From the NCBI GenBank assembly GCA_965206015.1, contig CBDBIW010000015.1:62001-126000 (forward strand): a DNA stretch of 64,000 nt, read 5' to 3'. Both the position numbers and the translations under genes were made by a program. Source of the DNA: JAJCYL01 sp965206015 (GTDB lineage: Bacteria > Bacteroidota > Bacteroidia > Cytophagales > Cyclobacteriaceae). Under the pieces are notes generated by a model. The model ran no database searches and was not told where the DNA came from. It worked only from the letters and a program-made list of their open reading frames with translations. Positions 39,071 through 48,879 of the stretch are shown one piece after another (the stretch's first letter is position 1; every line of letters begins with the position of its first letter).

Positions 39071-39472
39071 GGTAGGGGAGGCTCAGGAATGAGCTTATTG
39101 GATGATCAGCAAATTTGTGAAAGAGCCCTTCAGCCCGACCTGCCTGTCGTGGCGGCCATCGGGCATAATGTAGATAAGCAATTCCTCTCAAAGATTGCTG
39201 ACAAATCCTTTTCTACTCCGGCTGCCTTTGGCTCCTTCCTTGAACAAATAGTTCTAAATGACCAGAATAGAAAAAGTCAAATTTGGCAGTTGGAAAATGA
39301 GATCACATTGCAAAGAAAGACTTTCAAAAAGGAGCTATCCGACGCGAAGCAAAAGTTCAAAATCAAATTAAAAAGCACTAAACGCAACGCAATTCTAACT
39401 ACTCTTTCAATAGTTATTATTATACTCACAGCGATTTTGCTTATTTACTTGAGATTTCCAATTCTAGGGTAA
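39071..39472 (+). pseudogene. Exonuclease VII large-subunit-like fragment with C-terminal membrane helix
   Basis: The stretch GRGGSGMSLLDD, then PVVAAIGHNVDKQFLSKIAD and KSFSTPAAFGSFLEQI, reproduces the XseA catalytic-core motifs (RGGGS, then xxIGHExD, then ADxxxxTPxA). The fragment lacks the OB-fold and the first half of the nuclease domain, so it is probably truncated. After a coiled coil (about QRKTFKKELSDAKQKFKIKL) it ends in one transmembrane helix (AILTTLSIVIIILTAILL), which ordinary XseA proteins do not have. The first ATG is at 39089. Confidence 0.6.
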
Positions 39473-39803
39473 TTATTTTTTGTTTATGCTAATAAGTCAG
39501 AACTGTGGTCAGAAATTAAGAAACGAATTCCCTATTCAACCTACAGGTTTCTTTCTTAATCATGGCAAGTTACCATGGAATTACGACCTGGCAGACGCAT
39601 CATGGAAATCTATAAGTGACCCATTAACAATACCAAATACTCTGCCGTTTATTAGCATGGGTAAACGGGTAAATTTTAGTGACTTTAATCAATTATCTGA
39701 TTAAAGTCAAACAACTTTTGATACAGTGCTATCATTTTTGACTAAATAAAATTAAACTCGCATCTAGTTTACTTCTTTCCAAGTCAAGGCTGTTTAAACA
39801 TTT

Positions 39804-41339
39804 ATGAATAAGTGCATACTCCTTCTTCTATTTGCCGCTTATCAAGCTGTAGGTCAAATTGAAATAATCCACCAAATTGATAGCTCGGCAACTGGTTCGG
39901 GGGAATTGGTCAATGCCAGCAAACAAGGGGAATGGCAATACTTCAATACGAATGACCAACTGATTGGTAAAGGCCAGTACATTGACAACTTGGCTAATGG
40001 ACCCTGGCGTTTTTATAATTCGAATCAATTAGTAATTGAACTTCACTATGACCAAGGAAAATTAACAGGAGAATACAAGCGGTTTGAAAATTCGAGAATA
40101 ACAATACGAGGTGAGTATGAAAATAGTGTTCAAACAAACCTTTGGCGAGAATATTATTCCAATGGATATTTAAAGTCGGAGGGGGAATATTCACTGAACA
40201 AGAAAGAAGGCGAATGGAAATATTATCATTCTAATGGCACACTTGCAGAAATTGCGGATTATCGAAATGATAAAAGAGAAGGACCCAGTTCGGTTTATGA
40301 TGAGTTTGGATATGCGATTTCTCAAGGTAACTACAGTTCTGGTCAACTAAATGGGGATTGGAGCGAATTCTACGACACAGGGAATACTGCCTTGTCAGGA
40401 AAGTACCGCTTTGGTGAAAAGGACAGTATATGGACCGAGTATAATGAATACGGTAGTGTCAAATATGAACAAAGCTATGTTGCTGGTAAGCCCCACGGCG
40501 TTTGGACTTATTTCCACAGTAACAATAAACCCGAAAGAATTGAGCATTATAAACTTGGTATAAAATCAGGTAGTTGGAAAGAATACTTCCGAAATGGCAC
40601 CTTGCAAAGGGAGTTTTATTACAAAAATGATCTGATAGATAGCACTTACCTTGAATACTATAACACCGGCAAGAAGAGTGTTGAAGGTTTTTTCAAATTT
40701 GATTTGAAAACTGGCAAATGGCTCAATTTTTATGAAAATGGTGCACTCTATTCCATTGGAGACTATAAGAATAGTCTAAAATCAGGGCTCTGGAAATACT
40801 TCACTGAAAGTGGTACTCTTTTGGAAGAAGGAAAATATAGAAATGACATGAAGTACGGGCAATGGGTTTATTACCACCTCAATGGTAAAATCCAATCAGT
40901 AGGCAGCTATGTCAATGATAAGGAAGACGGTCTTTGGGGCGAGTTTTATGAAAATGAACAATTGAAGCAAGACGAAAACTGGAATAAAGGAAGGCTAATG
41001 GATATAAGTGAATATTTCACCATTAAAGGAGACACATTACCGCGTGGCACATTTGCAAAGGGTAATGGTACAAGGTTGAAATATTACGATGACGGATCAA
41101 TTGAGGTAGAAGAAAGCTACGTGAATGGGCTTGGACATGGTACCTGGAAATCATACCATGCGAAGGGTATTTTGGCCGCAATCGGAGATTACCAATATTC
41201 ACAGAAAGATGGGAAATGGATATATTACTACAGCAATGGTAATATTGAGTCGGAAGGAAATTATAGTGCCGGTGAGACTACAGGCGAATGGAAGTATTAT
41301 AATAGAAAAGGAAAAATCCAAAGAACCACCAATTATTGA
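39804..41339 (+). CDS. Large MORN/YwqK-like repeat protein
   Basis: 511 residues after a short signal peptide (CILLLLFAAYQAVGQ). Nearly the whole protein is a repeat of about 23 residues of the form G.W.YY.SNG....G.Y..G...G.W..Y, for example GEWKYYHSNGTLAEIADY and GKWIYYYSNGNIESEGNY; I see around 18 copies. The unit matches the MORN_2/YwqK antitoxin-like repeat. A secreted repeat protein of this size more likely acts as a surface or periplasmic scaffold than as an antitoxin. It stands alone, with decayed DNA on both sides. Confidence 0.85.
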   Translation: MNKCILLLLFAAYQAVGQIEIIHQIDSSATGSGELVNASKQGEWQYFNTNDQLIGKGQYIDNLANGPWRFYNSNQLVIELHYDQGKLTGEYKRFENSRITIRGEYENSVQTNLWREYYSNGYLKSEGEYSLNKKEGEWKYYHSNGTLAEIADYRNDKREGPSSVYDEFGYAISQGNYSSGQLNGDWSEFYDTGNTALSGKYRFGEKDSIWTEYNEYGSVKYEQSYVAGKPHGVWTYFHSNNKPERIEHYKLGIKSGSWKEYFRNGTLQREFYYKNDLIDSTYLEYYNTGKKSVEGFFKFDLKTGKWLNFYENGALYSIGDYKNSLKSGLWKYFTESGTLLEEGKYRNDMKYGQWVYYHLNGKIQSVGSYVNDKEDGLWGEFYENEQLKQDENWNKGRLMDISEYFTIKGDTLPRGTFAKGNGTRLKYYDDGSIEVEESYVNGLGHGTWKSYHAKGILAAIGDYQYSQKDGKWIYYYSNGNIESEGNYSAGETTGEWKYYNRKGKIQRTTNY

Positions 41340-41963
41340 ATCATCAGCTGGTTTTGCCCATGGATAATTTAATTATAACGTGGTAAATTGAAGTTATGGA
41401 CCAAAGCGCATTAATCAATAAAAACGGGTATACTTCAAGAGATGCAGCACTGATAGTTAAGAATATATTGTAATAGTTAAGACTTTATCTGACGATATGA
41501 CCTTGATCAATGGATGATTGAATACAACGAGAGGCGGATACATCAGGGTAAACATTGCTTTGGCAAAACACCGATGCAGACTTTCAGGGACAATATTCAT
41601 TTAGCCAGAGTGAAAATGCTACCAGCAAAAAAATGACAGCTTTTTTCTTTCAACTCACCCGTACCGCTCTAACAGTGGATTGGAGCTGAATAAGCAAGAC
41701 AGGCTCCGAAAAAAATACAACCTGACGACAGGAAGTTGGAGATTTTATTTGGATGTCTTGCTTAGTCAGATACAGGCCGCCACATTTGTGACGGTGGAGT
41801 GTTGGGAGACAAAAACATCTGACATGTTAATTGTACTTTTCTAAGTGTCAGATAAACCTACTGTCAGATAAAGTAGTGGCCATTACACTTTTAGGAAACC
41901 TACCGAACCAACCGTTATTAAAGTCGTGCCTGTGGCACACCTTATAATCCTTACTCTTTTATC
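41340..41963. other. Gap with IS481 remnants and inverted 12-mers
   Basis: 624 bases without an intact gene. It holds the IS481 transposase tail listed below. ACTTTATCTGAC at 41482-41493 is the exact reverse complement of GTCAGATAAAGT at 41863-41874, and TGTCAGATAAA occurs twice (41846, 41862). These look like leftover insertion-sequence ends. A 25-codon open stretch at 41397-41473 (MDQSALINKNGYTSRDAALI...) is unassigned. Confidence 0.6.
41499..41636 (+). mobile_element. IS481-family transposase C-terminal remnant
   Basis: 46 codons ending in TGA: DLDQWMIEYNERRIHQGKHC, then FGKTPMQTFRDNI. The W..YN.ER.HQGK..FGKTPMQT pattern is diagnostic of the end of IS481 DDE transposases. The catalytic part is gone. 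Confidence 0.85.
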
Positions 41964-44039
41964 CTAACCATTCATCTGTTCTTCAAATGCTTGTTCTACT
42001 AATTCGATAATATCATCTAATTCCGAAGCGCAATCTAAATTTACTTCTACATCTCCATTTCCCCATCTGCCTAAACCGCTTACATCTCTACAAAGGTTTT
42101 TGGGGTCTTTGATATTTTCAAAATCCATATTTAAGGATAAACGTAATTTTGATTTTTGGGGTACCACATCAACAAAGTTAGTTTGTGCTTTAAATGCTAT
42201 GTATAACTTTTTAAATTCAACTTTTGCTGTGGCATCAATATTCAGTACTCTTTTTTCAAACAAACGATATAAGTCTAACATTTCATTTTGTAAATGCTCG
42301 TATTGTTCTATGGTATATTGAACTGTATCTCTTGTGCTTTCAGGAGTTCTATAAACGTCTAAAACCTCATCACCTAAATAAGGTGATGGCCATACTTTTA
42401 ATGCTCTATCTCCTAAATCTGTTGCTCTATTATTAATTGCTTGCTCATTCCAAACATCAGCTACTTTTACCGATTTGTTTAAGAATAAAGGACTGTCATT
42501 AAAACCGCCTTCAATAGTCTTTTTATTAGTAAATGGTCTATCAGATAGTTCTGAATTATAAGCTGTTAATGATAGGTTGCCTAATGTATGTAAATACTTT
42601 TCTTTTACCTCTTTCCAATGCTCGCCTAATTCTTGTTGCCATTCAATTGGTGTGTTTTGGTTTTGTGGTATAATGTGTTCTATGGTGTAGTTTTCAGCAT
42701 TTACCAATTCTTTACGTTTGAAGTTTTCTAAGGATTCTAAAAGGTAGTTTCTTGGCCTGAAATTATAGACATCTTTTAACTGAATTTCTCTTGTAAATTC
42801 TGCATCATCAGGAAATCTTCTATATCCATCCATTAACATAAATGCTGCCTTTACAGATTCTGCATAGGTTTCACTTTTAATATTCTTATAAAGTGTCGCA
42901 AATGTTTTGTTTAAACTGTTGGTAGGAATACCACAAATAGCACGTCTAAAAACGTAGTTTTTAGTAAGGTGCAATATCTCTACAAATTCATCAAATGTGA
43001 TTTGCTCGTTGTTGTAATCGCCATAAACTGCCAATAAGAATGGATATGAAGTATCCATTCGTAATTTGGTGATTTCTTTAAATACAGATTTTAGGGTTTT
43101 ATCTTCTTCTTTCTGTAAAGCAATTGCAACATAATATTGTGAATACTCATAAAGGCTTTTTACAATATTTTCTGTACCTAACTTATCTTTATGGTTGTTA
43201 AAGTACAGTTTAAATGTGTCATAAACCTCTTCAATTTTAGGAATACTATTCAACTTCATTGTTAAATAATCACGCATAAATGAAGGTACAGAGGTGATAT
43301 TTTCTCCAAAACTTTGTTCCATAGGATACCAATAGGTTTCATATAGGTGTTTTTGGAATGTTGGTTCTTGACCCATTAAAATATAATTCCTGATAAGGTC
43401 TGCTTGTGATAGGTTTAAGCCTGTTGAGTTTAGACTCTCGAATATTAACTGTGGCTTGTCTTTTTCTCTCTCTAATGCTACATCAACTACTATTAATTTT
43501 TGAAGCCCTTTGTATATTTTATTGATGTTGTTCTTATCAATTTGCTTATAAAAATAATCGTGATTTTCTATGATTCTATTGGAATACTTTGTTGGTAAAG
43601 GCTTATTGGTCAATAGGTTTGTAAGCGTTTCTTTATCTCTTCTTGTCAACAGTAATTTGAAGTACAAATCATTATCCTCTTCTTCTGCATTAAATAGATA
43701 ATAGTTCTTCAGCTTTTTTGCTGTTGTATCTACTTCACAATCTGGATTCTTTTCTATAAATTTTACGATAGCTGCTATCAACAAAGTAATGGTTGTTAAA
43801 CGCTGTTGCCCATCAATTACCAAGTACTTGTTAATCTCTGCAATGGTGTGAATGTCTGGTTGGAAATAAACGATAGAGCCAATAAAATGACCTTGTTCAG
43901 ATTGGGATGCTTCTTGAATGTCTTTTAACAATAATTCACATTGTTTGAACTGCCAACTGTAAGTACGCTGGTAAATTGGAATGATAAACTGTTTGGGTTC
44001 TTTAATTATGGATAATAGATTTTTTGCTGATGCCTTCAT
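41964..44039 (-). CDS. DUF262/DUF1524 GmrSD-like nuclease with C-terminal DUF5655-like domain
   Basis: 691 residues. The DUF262 N-terminus (about 1-250) has the IPIYQRTYSW and DGQQRLTT motifs, which form a ParB/sulfiredoxin-like NTPase site. A DUF1524-type HNH-like nuclease with EHIIP lies near residue 455. The C-terminal quarter (from about YLGDEVLDVYR) resembles DUF5655. Relatives (GmrSD, SspE, BrxU) restrict modified phage DNA or act with a modification system. It lies 83 bases downstream of hsdR on the same strand, so it is probably part of the defence operon. Confidence 0.88.
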   Translation of the reverse strand: MKASAKNLLSIIKEPKQFIIPIYQRTYSWQFKQCELLLKDIQEASQSEQGHFIGSIVYFQPDIHTIAEINKYLVIDGQQRLTTITLLIAAIVKFIEKNPDCEVDTTAKKLKNYYLFNAEEEDNDLYFKLLLTRRDKETLTNLLTNKPLPTKYSNRIIENHDYFYKQIDKNNINKIYKGLQKLIVVDVALEREKDKPQLIFESLNSTGLNLSQADLIRNYILMGQEPTFQKHLYETYWYPMEQSFGENITSVPSFMRDYLTMKLNSIPKIEEVYDTFKLYFNNHKDKLGTENIVKSLYEYSQYYVAIALQKEEDKTLKSVFKEITKLRMDTSYPFLLAVYGDYNNEQITFDEFVEILHLTKNYVFRRAICGIPTNSLNKTFATLYKNIKSETYAESVKAAFMLMDGYRRFPDDAEFTREIQLKDVYNFRPRNYLLESLENFKRKELVNAENYTIEHIIPQNQNTPIEWQQELGEHWKEVKEKYLHTLGNLSLTAYNSELSDRPFTNKKTIEGGFNDSPLFLNKSVKVADVWNEQAINNRATDLGDRALKVWPSPYLGDEVLDVYRTPESTRDTVQYTIEQYEHLQNEMLDLYRLFEKRVLNIDATAKVEFKKLYIAFKAQTNFVDVVPQKSKLRLSLNMDFENIKDPKNLCRDVSGLGRWGNGDVEVNLDCASELDDIIELVEQAFEEQMNG

Positions 44040-44122
44040 ATATAATTTTTATAAAAACCAAACTCCTTTTGAATAGAAGGGTGTTTGAATGGGATGATAT
44101 TTATTGTAAGGTTTTTCAAAAT

Positions 44123-47100
44123 TTATTTAGTCCAATGATTTGCTAATAATTCGGCTTGTTTTAATACGGTTTCTGTTGCTAATTTTTGAAGGTCTGGAGG
44201 GTAGCCAAATTTTCGCAATGCTCTTTTTACCATTACTTTCAGTTTAGCCCTTACACTTTCTTTAATCGTCCAATCTATTGTTGCATTGTTTTTTACAACC
44301 TCAGATAAATAGACTGCCAATTTTCTTAAAACATCATTGCCTAATACCTCCTTTGCACTTTCATTTTCTGCAATTGCATAGTAAAATGCCAATTCTTCAT
44401 TGGTTAAGCCAGTATCCTTATCCTCCTTATCCTTATTTTTAATACTGTTGGCTAACTCAATCAATTCTTCTATTACTTCTGCTGCTGTAATAATTTTGTT
44501 TTGATACTTTTTAATAGAATTTTCAAGCATTTCCATTAAGGATTTACTCTGTATTAGATTTGTTTTGGCTCTTGACTTTATTTCGTCATTTAGCAATTTT
44601 TTTAATGTTTCTAATGCTAAGTTTTTATGCTCCATATTTTTGATTTCCATTAGGAAATCATCTGAAAGGATTGAAATATCAGGTTTCTTGATCCCCGCCG
44701 CATCAAATACATCTATTACACCATCTGAAACCAATGCTTTATCTATTACTTGTCTGATAACTGATTCTATTTCGTCATCTGATTTACCAGAACCTGTAGT
44801 ATCAAATTTTTGTAGTCTTGATTTTACCGCTTGAAAAAAGCCTATTTCGTCTTTAGCATCTAATGCTTGGTCGTGAGGGATAGCAATTGCAAATACTTTA
44901 GACAATGCTGTTACTTCATTTGTAAAACGTTTCTTACCGTCTTCAATACTCAAAATATGCTCTTGTGCTGCTAATATTATTTTAAGTTTGGTCTTGGTAT
45001 CTGCTGTAAAATACTCTTCATACAACAATCTTTTGTCTTTCACTAAATAAGGAACAGATGAATCCTCTACCAATGAAGTAAAATCGCCTGAATACTCTTG
45101 CTTTGGTTTCTCTAAAAACATTTGCGATACAACTTCTAATTTTTCTAACATTAGTTGTACTGCCTGTTCTTGTGCAATAGTTGGGTCTCCCTTTCCTCCA
45201 CTATCTGAGTAAAATGCCAATGCCTTTTTAAGGTCTGATGCTATCCCTAAATAATCTACTACTAAACCGCCTGGTTTATCTTTATATACCCTGTTTACCC
45301 TTGCTATTGCTTGCATTAAGTTATGGCCTTTCATTGGCTTGTCAATGTAAAGGGTATGCATAGAAGGAACATCAAAACCAGTTAACCACATATCACGAAC
45401 TATGACTAATTTCAATTCGTCTTTTGGGTCTTTCATACGGTCTGCCAATGCTCTACGTTGTTGCTTTGTAGTATGGTGTTTTGTCATTTCCAGACCATCA
45501 GAAGAAGATGCAGTCATAATTACTTTTACTGCTCCTTTACCTAAATCATCATTATGCCAATCGGGTCTTAACGTGGTAATTGCTTTATATAATTCGGTAG
45601 CAATTCTTCTTGACATAGAAACCACCATTGCCTTACCTTCAAAAACTTCTTGTCGAGCTTCAAAGTGTGTTACTACATCTTGTGCAATACTTTTTACCCT
45701 TTTTTCGCTTCCTACCAAGGCTTCTAATTTTGTCCATTTGGCTTTGGCTTTTTGGGTTTCGGTTAATTCAATTTCTCCTAATTCCTCATCTAAATCTTCA
45801 ACCAGTTTTTTACCTTCTTCTGATAAGGCAATTTTGGCCAATCTACTTTCATAAAATATTCTGACTGTTGCACCATCTTCTACCGCTTGGGCTATATCGT
45901 ATATATCTACATAATTCCCAAAAACTGCTGATGTATTAACATCTGTATTTTCTATGGGCGTGCCTGTAAAACCTAAATAGGTGGCATTGGGCAAAGCATC
46001 ACGCATATACTTTGCAAAACCATAGACTACTTTATTACCTGTTACATTGCCATCTGCATCTTTTTCATCTATCGTTTTTGCTTTAAAACCGTATTGCGTT
46101 CTGTGGGCTTCATCTGCTACAACAACTATATTTTTACGTTCTGATAGGGTTTCAAATACATTTCCTTCTTCTGGTTGGAACTTTTGTATGGTGGCAAAAA
46201 CAACTCCGCCTGATGCTACTTTTAGCAATTCTTTTAAGTGCTGACGGTTTTCTGCTTGTACCGGTGTTTGTCTTAATAACTGAGTAGAAGAAGCAAAAGT
46301 GTCAAATAACTGGTCGTCTAAATCATTCCTATCGGTAATAACCAATATAGTGGGATTGTTTAGGTTTAATACGATTTTACCTGAATAGAAAACCATAGAT
46401 AAAGACTTACCAGAACCTTGTGTATGCCAAACTACACCACCTTTGCGGTCTCCATCTCCTACACTTGCCTGAATAGTGCTTGCAACGGCTTTATTTACCG
46501 CATAATATTGATGATAGGCTGCTATTTTCTTTACCGTTTCTATGGTGGTAATTCCTGTTTTTAGATCTTCTTTCCTGGATTTTTCAAAAACAATGAAATG
46601 ACGGATAAGGTCTAAAACCGTGTTTTTATTCAGCATCCCTTTGATAAGGGTTTCCATTTGAGGAATAAGCTGTGATGCTTCATTTTCTCCATCTGCTGTT
46701 TTCCAAGACATAAAACGAGTAAAACCTGCCGATAATGAACCTGCTTTGGCTTCTGTACCGTCTGATATTACCAATATGCTATTGTAGGTAAATAATGAAG
46801 GAATCGTAGCTTTATAGGTTTGAATTTGCTTGTAAGCTGACCTTATGGTTGCATTTTCATCTACTGCATTTTTTAGCTCTATGACCGCTAAAGGCAAGCC
46901 ATTTATGAAGAGAATTACATCTGGTCTTTTATTGTTGTTATTTTCAATTACCGTAAACTGATTGACAACTTTAAATTCGTTATTATCGACATTTTCAAAA
47001 TCTACTAATTTTACAATATCTCCTCTTTGGCTACCCTCTTTTTGATAGGTAACGTTTATGCCCTCTGTGAGCATTTTATGGAATGTTTCATTATCCGTTA

Positions 47101-47347
47101 ATAAATCAGGTGTACCAATACGCGATACTTGTTTTAGTGCGTCTTCTTTAGCATTGTCAGGAATGGTAGGATTAATACGGTCTATTGCTTTTTGAAGTCT
47201 TTCTGTAAGAATTACCTGGTCAAAAGATGTTCTTTCCTGTGCATCAGTATCAGGTGCCATATCAGGACCATAGATATGAGAATATCCAAGGTTTTCTAAT
47301 TCTTCTATTGCATATAATTCAATGTCTTTTTCGGTAATTTTTGTCAT
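44123..47347 (-). CDS. hsdR: Type I restriction endonuclease subunit R
   Basis: 1074 residues. The N-terminal nuclease has Asp143 and the ExK pair Glu157/Lys159 (IELK). The SF2 translocase has Walker A GSGKS (311-315), DEAH (412-415) and LGFTGTPI, then GFDVPSMHTLYIDKPM and QAIARVNRV. A C-terminal helical region binds the methylase complex. It cleaves unmodified DNA after ATP-driven translocation. It starts 10 bases after hsdS. All key residues are present, so it should be active. Confidence 0.96.
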   Translation of the reverse strand: MTKITEKDIELYAIEELENLGYSHIYGPDMAPDTDAQERTSFDQVILTERLQKAIDRINPTIPDNAKEDALKQVSRIGTPDLLTDNETFHKMLTEGINVTYQKEGSQRGDIVKLVDFENVDNNEFKVVNQFTVIENNNNKRPDVILFINGLPLAVIELKNAVDENATIRSAYKQIQTYKATIPSLFTYNSILVISDGTEAKAGSLSAGFTRFMSWKTADGENEASQLIPQMETLIKGMLNKNTVLDLIRHFIVFEKSRKEDLKTGITTIETVKKIAAYHQYYAVNKAVASTIQASVGDGDRKGGVVWHTQGSGKSLSMVFYSGKIVLNLNNPTILVITDRNDLDDQLFDTFASSTQLLRQTPVQAENRQHLKELLKVASGGVVFATIQKFQPEEGNVFETLSERKNIVVVADEAHRTQYGFKAKTIDEKDADGNVTGNKVVYGFAKYMRDALPNATYLGFTGTPIENTDVNTSAVFGNYVDIYDIAQAVEDGATVRIFYESRLAKIALSEEGKKLVEDLDEELGEIELTETQKAKAKWTKLEALVGSEKRVKSIAQDVVTHFEARQEVFEGKAMVVSMSRRIATELYKAITTLRPDWHNDDLGKGAVKVIMTASSSDGLEMTKHHTTKQQRRALADRMKDPKDELKLVIVRDMWLTGFDVPSMHTLYIDKPMKGHNLMQAIARVNRVYKDKPGGLVVDYLGIASDLKKALAFYSDSGGKGDPTIAQEQAVQLMLEKLEVVSQMFLEKPKQEYSGDFTSLVEDSSVPYLVKDKRLLYEEYFTADTKTKLKIILAAQEHILSIEDGKKRFTNEVTALSKVFAIAIPHDQALDAKDEIGFFQAVKSRLQKFDTTGSGKSDDEIESVIRQVIDKALVSDGVIDVFDAAGIKKPDISILSDDFLMEIKNMEHKNLALETLKKLLNDEIKSRAKTNLIQSKSLMEMLENSIKKYQNKIITAAEVIEELIELANSIKNKDKEDKDTGLTNEELAFYYAIAENESAKEVLGNDVLRKLAVYLSEVVKNNATIDWTIKESVRAKLKVMVKRALRKFGYPPDLQKLATETVLKQAELLANHWTK

Positions 47348-47357
47348 CGCTTGTTAT

Positions 47358-48548
47358 TCAATAAACACCCTGTATTGATTCATCTATTAAAACCCTTTTC
47401 TCACCACTCATCAGCTTTGGCAATAAAGTGTCGCGGAGTTTTTCAAGGGTATGGATTTGGGATTGATTGGAAAATATTTTTTCATCAATAGGTTTTGCTA
47501 TTTCTTGAAATTTTTTAATCAATTCAATAGGTGGAATTGTAATCTCTATGTTCTGAAAATCACTTTTACTTATTGAACCAAATACAGTACCTGTTTGATT
47601 ATATTGTTTTATTTTTTTTGTCAATGATATCATTTTGAAATAGGTGTAGGTGTAAAATGATCTGTCGTTTTTATATCTAAAGGCGGCAACGCCTCTGCCA
47701 ATACAGCATTTTTCTTTTGCCATATTTTGCTCGCCGACAGGAGCGCGGACGCTAATTAAAATGTCATACTTTTCCGCGAATCTTTTCGGCTGGGTTGTAT
47801 AAATTCTGTTTGTGGGAAATCGGAAGCTAAAATCAGCATTTCCTTGAAACATGGGTGTCCCGTTTTGATCTTCGTTGTATGATTCTCCGGGTGGAGACTG
47901 CCCCATTATGAAGTGAAACTCATCAGGGATTTTTCCAACCTCCCAATCTTCATCAGCTTCGTCAATGAACCATTTGCGGAACAGGGTTTGTGCCATGTCT
48001 TCCAGGGTTTTGTTTTGGCGGTGGAGCAGGTCTATTTTGTCGTCAAGGCTGGATAATACTTCGGCTATGACTTTTTGTTCGGGGAGTGGGGGGAGATCTA
48101 TTTTTAAATTCTCAATACTAGATTTATTTATTGACGAAAATACACTTCCAGAAGAGCTTCTATGGAATTGGTTTTCAGAAAATTGTAATAAATAAAAGAG
48201 AAAGTTTGACAGTCCATTTTTCATTCTTAGTCCTGCATTTCCACGACCAATAGAACACTTCTCTTTGGTGAAATTTACTTTACCAACCGGTGCGCGAACA
48301 CTTAGTAGGATATCTCCAGCTTCTATGATTTTCTTTGGGGAAGAGCAATATACTCTAGAGGTAGTGAATTTGTCGCCAAAATCAACGATGCCTTGATAAA
48401 ACGGTAACCCTTCACCATTTTCATTATACGTTTCTGATTTTGGGGATTGCCCCATGATTATTTCCGCCACATCCCCCAACCGCATCTCCCGCCAGTCTTT
48501 CGGCAGGGTTCGTGTTGACTGATTAGGTGCTGGTTTCGGTGTTTTCAT
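47358..48548 (-). CDS. hsdS: Type I restriction-modification specificity subunit S
   Basis: 396 residues from ATG 48548 (MKTPKPAP), chosen because it opens close to the first recognition domain; the frame is open to 48599. It has two target-recognition domains, the first from about WREMRLGDVAEI and the second from about WEVGKIPDEFHF. They are separated by the conserved helix (LPPLPEQKVIAEVLSSLDDKI...RKWF), with a second helix at the end. The two recognition domains resemble each other closely. It overlaps the MNT gene by 26 bases, so it is translated in coupling with the toxin-antitoxin pair. Confidence 0.93.
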   Translation of the reverse strand: MKTPKPAPNQSTRTLPKDWREMRLGDVAEIIMGQSPKSETYNENGEGLPFYQGIVDFGDKFTTSRVYCSSPKKIIEAGDILLSVRAPVGKVNFTKEKCSIGRGNAGLRMKNGLSNFLFYLLQFSENQFHRSSSGSVFSSINKSSIENLKIDLPPLPEQKVIAEVLSSLDDKIDLLHRQNKTLEDMAQTLFRKWFIDEADEDWEVGKIPDEFHFIMGQSPPGESYNEDQNGTPMFQGNADFSFRFPTNRIYTTQPKRFAEKYDILISVRAPVGEQNMAKEKCCIGRGVAAFRYKNDRSFYTYTYFKMISLTKKIKQYNQTGTVFGSISKSDFQNIEITIPPIELIKKFQEIAKPIDEKIFSNQSQIHTLEKLRDTLLPKLMSGEKRVLIDESIQGVY

Positions 48549-48879
48549 TTGTGCTGTTAAGTTCATCCTGTGTGAACAATACTTTGCCGAATTGGTCAAT
48601 GTGTCGTTTCAATGGCGGATAATGGGTTAGGTGATAAGCATTGATATCCACTTTATAAGGCAGGTTGCTTTCGTTAAAAAGTGTCCATAACCTATCAATG
48701 CCACTTTCGCTGATGCTGCCGTACAGCACCAAATCAATATCAGAGTAGCTTTTGTATGTCGCGGTTGCTCTGGAACCGAAAATGGATACTTTTTCTATAA
48801 CGAATGGGCATTGGTTGAGAATGGTTTTTAGTGTTTCTAACTGAGATATGCTGAGTCCGTGCTCAAAAGTCTGATTCAT
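48523..48879 (-). CDS. MNT-type minimal nucleotidyltransferase (antitoxin)
   Basis: 118 residues. The complete catalytic motif GSX10DXD is present: Gly35-Ser36, then ten residues, then Asp47 and Asp49 (GSRATATYKSYSDID). In characterised HEPN/MNT modules this enzyme transfers AMP to a tyrosine of the HEPN toxin and silences it. The gene overlaps the HEPN gene by 17 bases and hsdS by 26. Its start is the ATG at 48879. Confidence 0.9.
   Translation of the reverse strand: MNQTFEHGLSISQLETLKTILNQCPFVIEKVSIFGSRATATYKSYSDIDLVLYGSISESGIDRLWTLFNESNLPYKVDINAYHLTHYPPLKRHIDQFGKVLFTQDELNSTNENTETST

Noticed and set aside
39480..39704. 74-codon plus-strand frame after the XseA-like fragment
   Set aside because: No domain, signal or neighbour support; amino-acid composition is not convincing.
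44565..46244. Plus-strand open frames within hsdR
   Set aside because: Antisense to an intact hsdR with all motifs; typical shadows of a long AT-rich gene.
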